Assembly: GCF_040702995.1 (NCBI RefSeq)
Contig: NZ_CP159992.1
Coordinates: forward strand, 5,981,001-6,045,000
Source: Paenibacillus sp. AN1007
GTDB lineage: Bacteria > Bacillota > Bacilli > Paenibacillales > Paenibacillaceae
Reading direction: 5' to 3'
DNA: 64,000 nt
Shown here: positions 44,145-53,101 of the stretch, piece by piece
Layout of the letters: each line of letters opens with the position of its first letter
Position numbering within the stretch: position 1 is the stretch's first letter
The notes under the pieces: generated by a model
Databases searched by the model: none
What the model was told of the DNA's origin: nothing
Seen by the model: the letters and a program-made list of their open reading frames with translations, nothing else
Made by a program: the position numbers and the translations under genes

Positions 44145-45293
44145 TTATTTGCGCGAAGCTCGTATTTGGGATACCTCATCGAAGTAGAAGGAACGCTTTC
44201 CACCAGAGAACAGCACGACCACCACATGAATCAACAGGACGATATACACGAGGAAATACAGAGTACTTACACCCAGGGAAATCCAGATCAGATAAGAATC
44301 AAGTGCATCGTTCTGATAATTAGGGTATGCATACTTGCTTGCTAGTTGAATAATGGTTAACAGCAGCCAAGGGGCATAGATAGCGATGAATCGTTTAAAT
44401 AATGCTCGCGGCTTCGGCATGCCGCTCTGGCGATCTACATAACGGAATCGCAGAACGACAGATCCTGGTGTAACCCCGCTGCGGACCCAAGGGACAAAGA
44501 GCAGCACGATAACCATCGCGGTAGATGTATTTATTACATCTTGTATATCATTTGATAAGGTAAAGATCGATAAGAAATTCGCAATAAGCACTACGACAAT
44601 TCCGTCGATCAGCAGTGCAAGCAGCTGTGGTACAGGATAGACGTGGTTCTGTTCGGCAATCTGTTCACTCTTGGCCTGGATACTTGCACGTGACGGGAAT
44701 AAGGCCAGCAGCAGTGGGGCGGCAAAGAATCCAATCACAGCACCGGATGTGTTCAGCATCAGGTCATCAACATCAAACAGCCTGTAAGGGCAGCTGTAGT
44801 AGCCATAAAGACCGGTAAGCTGCGTAATTTCGAAAAACAGGGAAAGTCCAAAACCGGCCACTAGCGCGTGCTTCCAGAAGGCTCTCTTTTGCCAGAAATA
44901 GCGAATATATACCCCCAGCGGCATAAGCAGCAGTACGTTAAACATCACCTGCAGGAAGGCCCGACCCTTGAGCATGTTAATCCAGGTTGATGGCTGTGAC
45001 CATATGACAGGTGTCTCCCTCATAATATCTTTTACGAACATAAACGGGGACAGATTATAGAATGCATGTGCAGCTGGCCCGGTACAGTTGTTTCGAGTCG
45101 TTGGAACCGGCAGGATCACGAGACAGTAAGCAGCCAGCAGGAAAAAAATAAAAGAAAAGCTGACAGCAAACCGTGACCAGCTGAAGAAGCCATCCTTGCG
45201 ATAACCATAGATCAGCCAAGGCACCAGCAGGAACATGGATGCAATGACAAAGATAATAAATGCAGTCTGAATGGGGAAAACATATGAAGACAT
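44145..45293 (-). CDS. VanZ-like / RDD-domain membrane protein
   Basis: A 382-residue integral membrane protein in two parts. The first 205 residues form a VanZ-like domain of five to six membrane segments (with FNVLLLMPLGVYIRYFW and FFEITQLTGLYG...FDVDDLMLNTSGA). The rest is an RDD domain (LLALLIDGIVVVLIANFL and GVTPGSVVLRFRYVDRQSG). VanZ itself lowers teicoplanin sensitivity, but most VanZ-like proteins have no known resistance role. The fusion of VanZ and RDD is recurrent in firmicutes. GGAG lies 9 bases before the ATG. Confidence 0.9.
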   Translation of the reverse strand: MSSYVFPIQTAFIIFVIASMFLLVPWLIYGYRKDGFFSWSRFAVSFSFIFFLLAAYCLVILPVPTTRNNCTGPAAHAFYNLSPFMFVKDIMRETPVIWSQPSTWINMLKGRAFLQVMFNVLLLMPLGVYIRYFWQKRAFWKHALVAGFGLSLFFEITQLTGLYGYYSCPYRLFDVDDLMLNTSGAVIGFFAAPLLLALFPSRASIQAKSEQIAEQNHVYPVPQLLALLIDGIVVVLIANFLSIFTLSNDIQDVINTSTAMVIVLLFVPWVRSGVTPGSVVLRFRYVDRQSGMPKPRALFKRFIAIYAPWLLLTIIQLASKYAYPNYQNDALDSYLIWISLGVSTLYFLVYIVLLIHVVVVLFSGGKRSFYFDEVSQIRASRK

Positions 45294-45579
45294 AAACGGA
45301 AGCTCCTTTGAATAGAAAGTTTTTTATGAAATCGTTTTTTAATTATTAGCAGAACTAAGATCATTTATCGGTGCTCAACAGGTTATACATAATCGCATTA
45401 AGATGAGCTGTTATTCTTTAATCATAATGTTTTTTCCTTAAACTGAAGATCCTGTTCCTTTAAATTTTGTTTAAATATAAGACAAATGAAGAATGCAGTG
45501 AGCCATCGTATGGAACATACGCCCGAAATCACGTATACTTGCGAGATAGTGAAAATGCAGAATGGAGAGTTTAATACAT

Positions 45580-45921
45580 ATGTCTAATTTGCCTAATTGT
45601 CCAAAATGTAATTCGGAGTATACGTACGAGGATGGCCTGCTGCTGGTCTGCCCTGAATGTGCACATGAATGGTCTTTGGAAGCAGATCAAGGGGATACCG
45701 AGGAATCCAAAGTTATCCGTGATGCCAACGGTAATGTGCTGCATGATGGGGATACGGTTACGGTCATTAAAGACCTGAAAGTAAAAGGCAGCTCCCTTGT
45801 CGTGAAGCAGGGAACCAAGGTGAAAAATATTCGTCTGATCGACGGAGACCACGATATTGATTGCAAGATCGATAGCTTGGGTGCGATGAAGCTGAAGTCC
45901 GAATTTGTAAAAAAAATCTAG
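45580..45921 (+). CDS. yjdM: zinc-ribbon protein YjdM (PhnA family)
   Basis: A 113-residue protein with an N-terminal zinc ribbon (NCPKC near residues 5-9 and VCPEC near 24-28) followed by a conserved PhnA/YjdM domain with the typical DANGNVLHDGDTVTVIKDLKVKG. Despite the historic name alkylphosphonate utilisation protein, it is not a phosphonate enzyme and its role is unknown. The ATG at 45580 is preferred: GGAGAG lies 10 bases upstream, whereas the in-frame ATG at 45562 overlaps that site. Confidence 0.92.
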   Translation: MSNLPNCPKCNSEYTYEDGLLLVCPECAHEWSLEADQGDTEESKVIRDANGNVLHDGDTVTVIKDLKVKGSSLVVKQGTKVKNIRLIDGDHDIDCKIDSLGAMKLKSEFVKKI

Positions 45922-46109
45922 ACTGACTTCCCAGCACTTCACTGGCTCGTTTAAGTTTTGTATTAACCTATGAAGAACGTTCATTTCTGCATTGTTGTGG
46001 AAGGGGGCGTTCTTTTTTTGCTGCGCGGAGATAGAAGAAATGAACCTTTGAAGCACCGGCTTTGTCTATAGATTTGAAAAGGCTGAAGCAGAGAAAGGAG
46101 GGGGAACGT

Positions 46110-46670
46110 TTGAGCGAGAAGGAATTGTTCGAAATGTACAGCAAGGATGTGTACCGGACATGTTACTACATGCTCCATCATGCTCAGGATGCGGAAGATG
46201 TCTGTCACGATGTATTTATTACGGTATTCCGTCAGGATTGGCAGAACGTCGAGTACAAGAAAACATGGCTGATGAAAATTACGGTGAATCACTGTCTTAA
46301 TTATTTGAAAAGAGAACGTACATTCAAGCAGCGGGAAAAAAAGCAGTTTTTGCTTACGCCGCAGCAGACGGTCGATCCGGTGGATACACGGATTGAACAG
46401 GTAGAGGAATCGGCGCTGTGGGAACAATGGGTTCAGGAACTGCCCGAGAAGATGCGCTCAGCCATTCTACTGCGTTATATGAATGAATTAAGTCTAGCTG
46501 AAATTTCAGAGATTTTAGGAGTTCCGCTGGGCACGGTGAAATCGAGAATTTATAAGGGAGTTCGGATGCTGAGGAAGAAATGGGATCAGGCAGGTAAAAA
46601 ACAGCAGAAAGGGGAAGTGTACAATGAAAAATACAGAAAATCAGTTGTCTCGTCATCTGAAAAAGGATAA
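46110..46670 (+). CDS. ECF-type RNA polymerase sigma factor
   Basis: A 186-residue extracytoplasmic-function sigma factor. Region 2 (about 5-75) includes DAEDVCHDVFITVF and WLMKITVNHCLNYLKRE; region 4 (about 110-165) includes MRSAILLRYMNELSLAEISEIL and GTVKSRIYKG. The TTG at 46110 has AAAGGAGGGGG just upstream, which supports this start. The 3' end overlaps the next gene by 47 bases, a sigma factor/anti-sigma arrangement with coupled translation. The promoter it recognises could not be identified. Confidence 0.93.
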   Translation: MSEKELFEMYSKDVYRTCYYMLHHAQDAEDVCHDVFITVFRQDWQNVEYKKTWLMKITVNHCLNYLKRERTFKQREKKQFLLTPQQTVDPVDTRIEQVEESALWEQWVQELPEKMRSAILLRYMNELSLAEISEILGVPLGTVKSRIYKGVRMLRKKWDQAGKKQQKGEVYNEKYRKSVVSSSEKG

Positions 46671-48288
46671 AGATATTCCCTATCCCGATTTTGATGCCAT
46701 GTGGGATCAGATCGTACAGGATCAGGAGCGCTGTCCTGAACTTCATCATGCAGCAGCGGGAGGCCAAGGAACACGGGGCTTGAGATGGAAAAAGACTGCA
46801 CTGATCGGAACAGCTGCAGCCGTGCTTATGGCGACCCCCGTATATGCAGCAGTTCATTATAACTGGATTGATCTCCTGGATCACCGGAGTGGTATCCAGA
46901 CCGCGCTTCAAAATGGACTCGGACAGAAACTGGATAAGTCTGTGACCGTACAAGGAGTAACACTAACGCTGGATACAGCTTTTTCCGATGATAATCGCAC
47001 GGTTATTTTGTATACCCTGAACCCGGGTACGTACCAAGGCGATACGGTAAGATTCCCTTCCATCGGTCTGCAGGATGAGAGCGGCAAACTGATTGAGGGC
47101 AGGTACTACCATGTTCTTGATCAGACCGACGGCCTTTATAAAGGTTACTTTGAGACAGAGTGGACACCATCAGGTAATACAGCCAATGTTAAACTTACAG
47201 CAGGTGGAATCCAGGTATTGGCGCCAGCAGAGAAAGAAATTAATCTGGACCTCTCCCGTCAGCAATCACAGGTGTTCGACATTAACCAAGACGGCTTGGG
47301 TAAACTTGCAGTGAGTGTATTCCATGAGAAGGGCCATAAGGTGATGCTGTCAACATCTTTGAGTTTAGACCAGTCCGAGGTCCGTGAATATGTCTTTCCT
47401 TCTTTAAAAATATACAATCAGGAGAAGCAGATTCTGGAGGAGACGGCACCGGGTATAAGTGGTAAGCCTGGAGCAAACGGTGAGTATATTTCAGAACAAT
47501 TCTATAATCTTGAAACATTGAAGCAGCAGGCAGCTTCTTATGTACTGGCTTACAGCAGAGAAGAAGGCAAAATGGATCAATCGCTGGATATCGGTATCCA
47601 GCTGGATAAAACAGAGATGCTTAGCGGTACGAGTAAAAGAGTACTGAATCTCCCTCTGGATCAGCAATCGGGTGAAACAATGGTTAAGGAAGCTGTTATT
47701 ACACCAACACAAATCAGGGTGATCCTGGCTCATGATGAATCGTTTGCACGACTGCCTTATCTGAATTACAAACTGGATGTGAATGGCACTGAACTGGACG
47801 GTGGAGTATGGCCATCCGAGGGTTCAAAGCAGGAAACCGAACTGCGATTCGAAGTAAATCCGGGTCTGAAAATCAATCCAGATACACCAATGACCCTGTA
47901 TGCCAATCATCAAGTTCAATATATTGAAGGTGAATTCGAGCCGGTCACTCTACCTGCGATTAGTGAGAAACCACAGGTTGTGGATTCAAACCTGGGCGGT
48001 TTTACAATCCATTGGACTTATTACCTTAAAGATGGAGATTTGTACGTGGAAAGATATAGTGATGATTCCCATTTCGGGGGGATCAATCAGACCTATATGC
48101 TGCAGCAGGGAGAACGAAGTTACGGTGTACCGGCCAAAACCCAGTTCGCCGGCGATGGAAGCAATCAGGGCATCGACCGGTATGAGAAATACACCTCGGA
48201 TACAGCCGTTGTATATCCGTACATGTACAGTACGGAGGAGCCGGAACGTAAAGCTGCTGTACCATTGACGGCAGAGAAGAAGAAGTAA
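46624..48288 (+). CDS. DUF4179-domain membrane protein, probable anti-sigma factor
   Basis: A 554-residue protein. A cytoplasmic N-terminal part (about 1-55, HLKKDKDIPYPDFDAMWDQI) precedes one membrane segment (about 58-75) and a large extracellular region with DUF4179 (about 80-190) and DUF5643-like domains further on. In Paenibacillus this family is encoded directly after ECF sigma factors, and the N-terminal part is taken to hold the sigma factor inactive until an envelope signal arrives. AAAGGGGAAG precedes the ATG within the sigma gene. The signal is unknown. Confidence 0.88.
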   Translation: MKNTENQLSRHLKKDKDIPYPDFDAMWDQIVQDQERCPELHHAAAGGQGTRGLRWKKTALIGTAAAVLMATPVYAAVHYNWIDLLDHRSGIQTALQNGLGQKLDKSVTVQGVTLTLDTAFSDDNRTVILYTLNPGTYQGDTVRFPSIGLQDESGKLIEGRYYHVLDQTDGLYKGYFETEWTPSGNTANVKLTAGGIQVLAPAEKEINLDLSRQQSQVFDINQDGLGKLAVSVFHEKGHKVMLSTSLSLDQSEVREYVFPSLKIYNQEKQILEETAPGISGKPGANGEYISEQFYNLETLKQQAASYVLAYSREEGKMDQSLDIGIQLDKTEMLSGTSKRVLNLPLDQQSGETMVKEAVITPTQIRVILAHDESFARLPYLNYKLDVNGTELDGGVWPSEGSKQETELRFEVNPGLKINPDTPMTLYANHQVQYIEGEFEPVTLPAISEKPQVVDSNLGGFTIHWTYYLKDGDLYVERYSDDSHFGGINQTYMLQQGERSYGVPAKTQFAGDGSNQGIDRYEKYTSDTAVVYPYMYSTEEPERKAAVPLTAEKKK

Positions 48289-48355
48289 GAAAAGACCGAA
48301 AAGACCACTGCAGCAAGGTGAGAACTAGCTTATAGATTTCTTAGATTATGATGAG

Positions 48356-48385
48356 TTGACAGTAAATATTTAGAAGAACTATACT
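48356..48385 (+). promoter_or_regulatory. promoter of the T-box transcript
   Basis: TTGACA-18-TATACT is a near-consensus sigma-A promoter. Transcription should start near 48392, just before the T-box stem I. Confidence 0.75.
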
Positions 48386-48391
48386 GGATAG

Positions 48392-48750
48392 AAATTGAAC
48401 AGCTGAATGCAATGATCAGGAGTATTAAGGTATACGGCATGGCCCAGAGAACTGTCGATCGGGTGCGAGACAGTCCAGCCTGTTCCCCAACTCACCTGTG
48501 AGCAGCAGGATTGAAGAGCAGTTATATGCATGTCTTGGATTGGTTCAGCGAATGAATCAAATCCCGGGACAGGTAGGATGCACTGACTCACGTAGATTCT
48601 GACGGGTAACCTCCGTCATCAGGTCCTGAGATATTATGGATGGAAAGCTTGGTATATTGTTTATATGCTTCTCCTGTCCATGAATCAAGAAGAGTGGTAC
48701 CGCGAAGGTCAAACCTGTCGCCTCTTAGCTGAGGCGGCAGGTTTTTTGGT
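48392..48750 (+). ncRNA. T-box riboswitch leader (probably tRNA-Leu)
   Basis: Stem I features: AGTA (48421), AGAGA followed by ACTGTC...GACAGT around the loop GATCGGGTGCGA (48446-48474), matching the conserved apical region. The likely specifier is CTC (Leu) at 48491, followed by ACCTGTGAGC. The T-box sequence AGAGTGGTACCGCG (48691-48704) can pair with CTCTT (antiterminator). The terminator stem ACCTGTCGCCTC/GAGGCGGCAGGT (48713-48742) is followed by six T. Uncharged tRNA would turn the downstream gene on. The amino-acid call is inferred from one codon. Confidence 0.88.
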
Positions 48751-48791
48751 TTCTATATGGCCTTAATCCGAGAAAAGGCAGGTGCAGCATC

Positions 48792-49613
48792 ATGGAAAGA
48801 TCACGTGTGGTAGACTATTATTCTAAATTTGACGAGTGGGGAAGATTGGACAGAGAACCACTGGAGTTCTTGATTAACATGCACTATATCCGGCAGTCAC
48901 TCCCGGCCTCAGGTCTTGTGCTGGACAATGGAGCAGGGCCAGGAAAGTATGCAGTGGAGCTTGCCAGATTGGGGTATCAAGTTACGCTGTCAGATCTGAC
49001 TCCTGCATCTGTTGAACTGGCTGAACAGAAGGCAAATGAGATGGGCTTGATGCAGCAGTTTGACGGTTTTCATGTGCTGGATGCGACTTGTCTGAACGGG
49101 ATTACGGATGAGACATATGATGCAGCGCTTATGCTGGGGCCTCTGTATCATCTGCAGCACGAGGAAGAGCGGGCGGCAGCAATGCGTGAACTCTATCGGG
49201 TAACGAAACCGGGGGGCCTTATATTTGTGGCGGTACAAAGCCGGATGCGCATGAGCATCAATTCATTGCAATCACCGCAGCATTGGAAGCCCAATGACAG
49301 TATGGAAGCGATTTGGTCTTTTGTCGAAAAAGGGACGTTCGATCATCAGGATCAGGGACGATTCACGGGAGCATACTATTTTCATGTGCAGGATGTTGTG
49401 CCGTTTATGGAACAGCATGGATTCGAGACCGTGAATCTGATCGGTTCATCCAGCCTGAAAGCAGTGCTTACAGATGAACAGGAGCAGTATTGGAAGGAAC
49501 GTGGCGAGGAACAGAAGCTGTTTGAATTCATGGTTAAAGCGGCTGAAGATCCTTCCATTCTGGGCATTTCATCGCATCTGATGTATATTGGGAGAAAACT
49601 GCTGCCATCATAG
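48792..49613 (+). CDS. class I SAM-dependent methyltransferase under T-box control
   Basis: A 273-residue Rossmann-fold methyltransferase. SAM-binding motif I is VLDNGAGPGKYAVELARLG (about 40-58), followed by acidic SDL, then the block ALMLGPLYHL (motif IV-like) and LYRVTKPGGLIFVA. No substrate can be assigned; the GPLYHL motif resembles small-molecule rather than rRNA methyltransferases. AGGCAGGTG lies 7 bases before the ATG. It is the first and apparently only gene after the T-box leader, so expression should rise on starvation for the cognate amino acid. Confidence 0.9.
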   Translation: MERSRVVDYYSKFDEWGRLDREPLEFLINMHYIRQSLPASGLVLDNGAGPGKYAVELARLGYQVTLSDLTPASVELAEQKANEMGLMQQFDGFHVLDATCLNGITDETYDAALMLGPLYHLQHEEERAAAMRELYRVTKPGGLIFVAVQSRMRMSINSLQSPQHWKPNDSMEAIWSFVEKGTFDHQDQGRFTGAYYFHVQDVVPFMEQHGFETVNLIGSSSLKAVLTDEQEQYWKERGEEQKLFEFMVKAAEDPSILGISSHLMYIGRKLLPS

Positions 49614-49761
49614 ATCCTATAAAGAAAGTGCCCTCTGGAAACAGGGGGTACTTGTGTTTTTGTTCAAAATAGTTCAATATAAAGATAAATAACAAAAGGT
49701 GATCTACTTACAATAGGTTAGATGAACGACGGATCGCTTCATACACAGGGAGGAACAAACC

Positions 49762-50814
49762 ATGGAGATCGGAATCAGTACATTTGTGGAGACAAACCCG
49801 GATGTAAATACAGGAGAAGTTATCAGCCACGCACAGCGTATTCGTGATGTCGTGGAAGAGATTGTTTTGGCAGATCAGGTAGGTCTGGATGTATACGGCG
49901 TAGGGGAGCATCATCGTTCAGATTATGCAGCTTCATCTCCGGCAGTCATTTTGGCGGCAGCGGCTTCACAGACGAAAAATATTCGCCTGACCAGTGCAGT
50001 AACCGTGTTGTCATCGGATGATCCGGTGCGTGTATTTCAAGACTTCGCCACATTGGACGGTATTTCAAATGGACGTGCAGAGATTATGGCTGGACGCGGA
50101 TCGTTTATCGAGTCCTTCCCATTATTCGGATACGATCTGAATGATTATGACGAGTTATTTGATGAGAAACTGGATCTGCTCTTGAAACTGACGGAGTCGG
50201 AAAAAGTAACCTGGTCCGGCAAACACCGTCCTTCATTCAACAACCTGGGCATCTACCCGCGCCCTGTGCAGGAGAAGCTTCCGGTCTGGATTGGCAGTGG
50301 CGGTAATCAGGAATCGGTCGTTCGTGCAGGTCTGCTCGGATTGCCGCTGGTGCTTGCCATTATTGGGGGACGTCCAAAACAATTTGCACCTTTGGTAGAG
50401 CTGTACAAAAAAGCTGCCGCACATGCAGGACATGACGCTTCCAAGCTGACGGTAGCCTCCCACTCTCACGGCTTTATTGCCGATACAACGGATGAAGCCG
50501 TGGAGAAATTTTTCCGTCCTGCACAAGCGGTGATGAACCAACTGGGACGTGAACGTGGATGGGGACATTACGGGCGTGAAACATTTGATGCAGCACGCAG
50601 CCTGGAAGGTGCGCTGTATGTAGGTGATGTGGATACGGTCGCTGAGAAAATCATCTATCTGCGCAAAGAAGTAGGCATCACCCGCTTCATGCTTCATACT
50701 CCGCTCGGCACGCAGCCTCATAACGAGGTTATGCGCGCGATTGAACTGCTCGGCAAAGAAGTTGCGCCAAGGGTTCGTGAAGAGATTGCACGCTGGGAAG
50801 CAGAGCAAGCCTAA
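49762..50814 (+). CDS. LLM-class flavin-dependent oxidoreductase
   Basis: A 350-residue luciferase-like monooxygenase family protein. The start EIGISTFVET, then GEHHRSDYAASSPAVILAAA and the typical VRVFQDFATLD and RAEIMAGRGS identify the bacterial luciferase-like TIM barrel that binds reduced flavin (FMNH2 or F420-type). The substrate is unknown; relatives oxidise aldehydes, sulfur compounds or N-heterocycles. GGGAGG lies 8-9 bases before the ATG. It is monocistronic with a strong terminator. Confidence 0.93.
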   Translation: MEIGISTFVETNPDVNTGEVISHAQRIRDVVEEIVLADQVGLDVYGVGEHHRSDYAASSPAVILAAAASQTKNIRLTSAVTVLSSDDPVRVFQDFATLDGISNGRAEIMAGRGSFIESFPLFGYDLNDYDELFDEKLDLLLKLTESEKVTWSGKHRPSFNNLGIYPRPVQEKLPVWIGSGGNQESVVRAGLLGLPLVLAIIGGRPKQFAPLVELYKKAAAHAGHDASKLTVASHSHGFIADTTDEAVEKFFRPAQAVMNQLGRERGWGHYGRETFDAARSLEGALYVGDVDTVAEKIIYLRKEVGITRFMLHTPLGTQPHNEVMRAIELLGKEVAPRVREEIARWEAEQA

Positions 50815-50847
50815 ATTATGATTGTTCGGCTCATTAAATAAACAGGG

Positions 50848-50901
50848 AAAGAGGAGCAGCCTGTGCGTATATGAAAATACGCTCGTGGTCTGCTCCTCTT
50901 T
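50848..50901. terminator. bidirectional terminator
   Basis: AAAGAGGAGCAG is perfectly complementary to CTGCTCCTCTTT, with an inner GCGTAT/ATACGC stem. It lies between convergent genes. Confidence 0.88.
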
Positions 50902-50908
50902 CGGTTAT

Positions 50909-51382
50909 TTATGAATTCATTAAGAGTAGACCATAAGCTGTGCTGCAGCCGCATGCACCAAGAGCAATGGTCTGCCATTTCCAGCTGATCCCCTTAAAAT
51001 CAAACACATATGGAAGCAGCCAGTATAAGCTGACAAGAGTCCAGAAGATGTGGACTGCCGCTGCCGCTGGCAGTTGATCTGTCAAGATGAAGGGTGCGAT
51101 CAGGCCGCCTACCATTCCGGGGAAAATCTGCTTGACTAACAGGTTCGCATTCCATGAACTTAACAGGAAAAGCATAAACACAACAGCCATCGTACCTGTA
51201 ACCATCATCTGGATTTTGTCCCAGATTGGTTGGTGGGAAGGCCTTCGTTTGTGCGTTTGATTCCCAAACCCAATCCAAAAAAAGATAAGGCCAATCACTA
51301 ATGCTGCTCCCGTTACTGACGCGTATAACGTGTTCAGGATAATTCCGGTTATTCCGATCCATTTCATGACAAACACTGTCAT
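50909..51382 (-). CDS. hypothetical membrane protein
   Basis: A 157-residue integral membrane protein with about four to five hydrophobic segments (about 7-37, 58-78, 85-105, 108-128, 138-155) and a basic loop HKRRPSHQP. GGTG lies 5 bases before the ATG. I recognise no family; it resembles many small uncharacterised Paenibacillus membrane proteins. It is a single gene. Confidence 0.65.
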   Translation of the reverse strand: MTVFVMKWIGITGIILNTLYASVTGAALVIGLIFFWIGFGNQTHKRRPSHQPIWDKIQMMVTGTMAVVFMLFLLSSWNANLLVKQIFPGMVGGLIAPFILTDQLPAAAAVHIFWTLVSLYWLLPYVFDFKGISWKWQTIALGACGCSTAYGLLLMNS

Positions 51383-51540
51383 CTGATCACCTTCAAGTTC
51401 AACGATTCATCTAAGCTGTATATCCGTGGTGACGTATTTTCCTGCATGGCTCATATTGTACGCCTGTTTCTAGTGCGGCTCAAGGCTGGATTGTTATATC
51501 CAAACGAGGAACATTTCTTCTTCCTATTTATTCTCCATCT

Positions 51541-52017
51541 TCATTTTCCATCCTCGCCACTTTCCGATTCATACTTCTCACGGTGATGTTTCTTCATCTG
51601 GATATAATCCTCATCCTTCTTTGCGACTTCCCATTGGGCTTTAAATATGGCTGCAGCCTCAGCCTTCACCTCATCATTCTGATAGGGTAAGATCGAACCA
51701 TCCTCTTCGGAATATTTACGCCCGCCCTTATGATTCGTGTAACGTCTCGCCCGGGTGTATCCCATCTGTAAGAACTTGCGGGCCATATCCATACCAACAA
51801 AATCACCCTTTTTCTTATATTCCAAAAATAGTTCATAGATTTTCTCTGATGACTCTGTTGCGATCTCAGGTGTTTTGAAGCGCCAGTAGGGAAGGATTTC
51901 GCTTTTGTACGGCTCTACCATGAGCACACCCTGCTCGCCCCGGCCAACGGTATATAATTCAGGCTGCTTGCGCAGATCCAGCTCCTCGTAATTGAGACTG
52001 TAATCGAATTTTTTCAT
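51541..52017 (-). CDS. DUF4385-family protein
   Basis: A 158-residue soluble protein of the DUF4385 family: the opening FDYSLNYEELDLRKQPELY, then the VGRGEQGVLMVEPYKSEILPYWRFKTP block and GMDMARKFLQMGYTRARRY. No biochemical function is known for this family. The C-terminus is rich in charged helix. The ATG at 52017 has GGAGG 8 bases upstream; upstream in-frame codons lack a site. It is divergent from the DUF1877 gene. Confidence 0.88.
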   Translation of the reverse strand: MKKFDYSLNYEELDLRKQPELYTVGRGEQGVLMVEPYKSEILPYWRFKTPEIATESSEKIYELFLEYKKKGDFVGMDMARKFLQMGYTRARRYTNHKGGRKYSEEDGSILPYQNDEVKAEAAAIFKAQWEVAKKDEDYIQMKKHHREKYESESGEDGK

Positions 52018-52169
52018 CGGGTTTTCCTCCTTGGAAAAGAATCGTTTCCTCCACATAAAATACATGCTGCAGCGTTTCAGGTGTTCTTTTCCTTTTTACC
52101 CCGATTCTGATGTAACATGCGCGGTTAATGGGGAACAATAGAAGGAAATGTTCAGGGAGGGATGAAACG

Positions 52170-52637
52170 ATGGGGATGTCGGGCAGGTATGTGGTAGTGG
52201 ACGAGGAGTTGGTGCAGTCCATTCAATCAGGTGAGGTTAGCGTGCTTGATTGTCAGGTTGACCTCGATATTGATAAAACGTGGCAGATGCTGCAGTTCAC
52301 GCTGAATGGCAGCCTTTTGGATGGGGAACCTCCCCTGGGTTATGTCGTGCCGCTTGCAAGCCAGCAGTATCTGGGGAATTATTCGGATATGGATCTGTTC
52401 CTGCTTGACCACAAACAAGTGCTGGAAGCTTATATGGCATTGGAACAGCTGACTCCTGATGATATAAGAGCACGTTTCAGCCTGCAGCGTATGCTTGCCG
52501 AAGGGGTATATCCCGTGATGGAAGGCTGGGATGAAGAAGAGGTCTTGCAGGAGATTGTACAGACGCTGGATCTGGTTCAGGCTTTGTTTCAGGTGACCGT
52601 CGAGAATGGGAACAGCATTATTTTTTATGTTTTCTAA
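52170..52637 (+). CDS. DUF1877 (YfbM-family) protein
   Basis: A 155-residue cytosolic protein of the YfbM/DUF1877 family, with MGMSGRYVVV at the start and the characteristic LDIDKTWQMLQFTLNG near residue 30, then PLGYVVP. The family has no established function; members often lie near stress or contact-toxin genes, which are absent here. GGGAGGG lies 8 bases before the ATG. The stop codon lies within an inverted repeat CTAAACAGC/GCTGTTTAG (52634-52676). Confidence 0.85.
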   Translation: MGMSGRYVVVDEELVQSIQSGEVSVLDCQVDLDIDKTWQMLQFTLNGSLLDGEPPLGYVVPLASQQYLGNYSDMDLFLLDHKQVLEAYMALEQLTPDDIRARFSLQRMLAEGVYPVMEGWDEEEVLQEIVQTLDLVQALFQVTVENGNSIIFYVF

Positions 52638-52782
52638 ACAGCTGCCATGTGAAAGTCTCTACGGAATGCTGTTTAGTCCCGGAACAATTGCCGCTGGGTA
52701 TGTTTGATTCATGCGTCATCGGGTTATTGATACACACAAGGCATCGCCTTGATGATATTCCGTCGAAGAGAGGGAGAGCAGT

Positions 52783-52917
52783 ATGACACAAAATCAGAAT
52801 GAAGAGAACAAAGCCATTCAGGACGATGAACCGGATCAATTCGAGACACCAGTGACGCCGGCAGACGAAACGAAGGATGAAGCGGCTGCGGAAGCGGAAG
52901 GTCAGGAGCAGGAATAA
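52783..52917 (+). CDS. small acidic protein
   Basis: A 44-residue, highly acidic, Gln/Glu/Asp-rich peptide (starts MTQNQNEENKAIQDDEPDQF) with AGGGAGAG 4 bases before its ATG. It has no hydrophobic segment and is predicted to be disordered. Codon use and ribosome binding site look real, and a terminator follows at 52989. No known family; small acidic proteins of this type in spore formers may be spore or stress proteins, which is only a suggestion. Confidence 0.5.
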   Translation: MTQNQNEENKAIQDDEPDQFETPVTPADETKDEAAAEAEGQEQE

Positions 52918-52988
52918 TCTGAAAATGTTACATGAAACAGCACGTTTCCACGCGCATGTTATGACATATGAAGGATAGAAGAACCAGA

Positions 52989-53025
52989 GGGCCGGATGAG
53001 TTCCGGCCTATTTGGCCTATTTTTT
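52989..53025 (+). terminator. terminator after the small acidic protein gene
   Basis: GGCCGG pairs with CCGGCC around a 7-base loop; a T run follows at 53020-53025 after TATTTGGCCTA. Confidence 0.65.
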
Positions 53026-53101
53026 CACGTATCCGTTTACAACGATTCCTTGTGCCCTCATAATATGAATTGAACCATATTTTGCTAAGGGGGAGATCCC
53101 A

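Noticed and set aside
44145..45293. Teicoplanin resistance (VanZ)
   Set aside because: VanZ-like domains are widespread and mostly unrelated to glycopeptides; no van genes are nearby.
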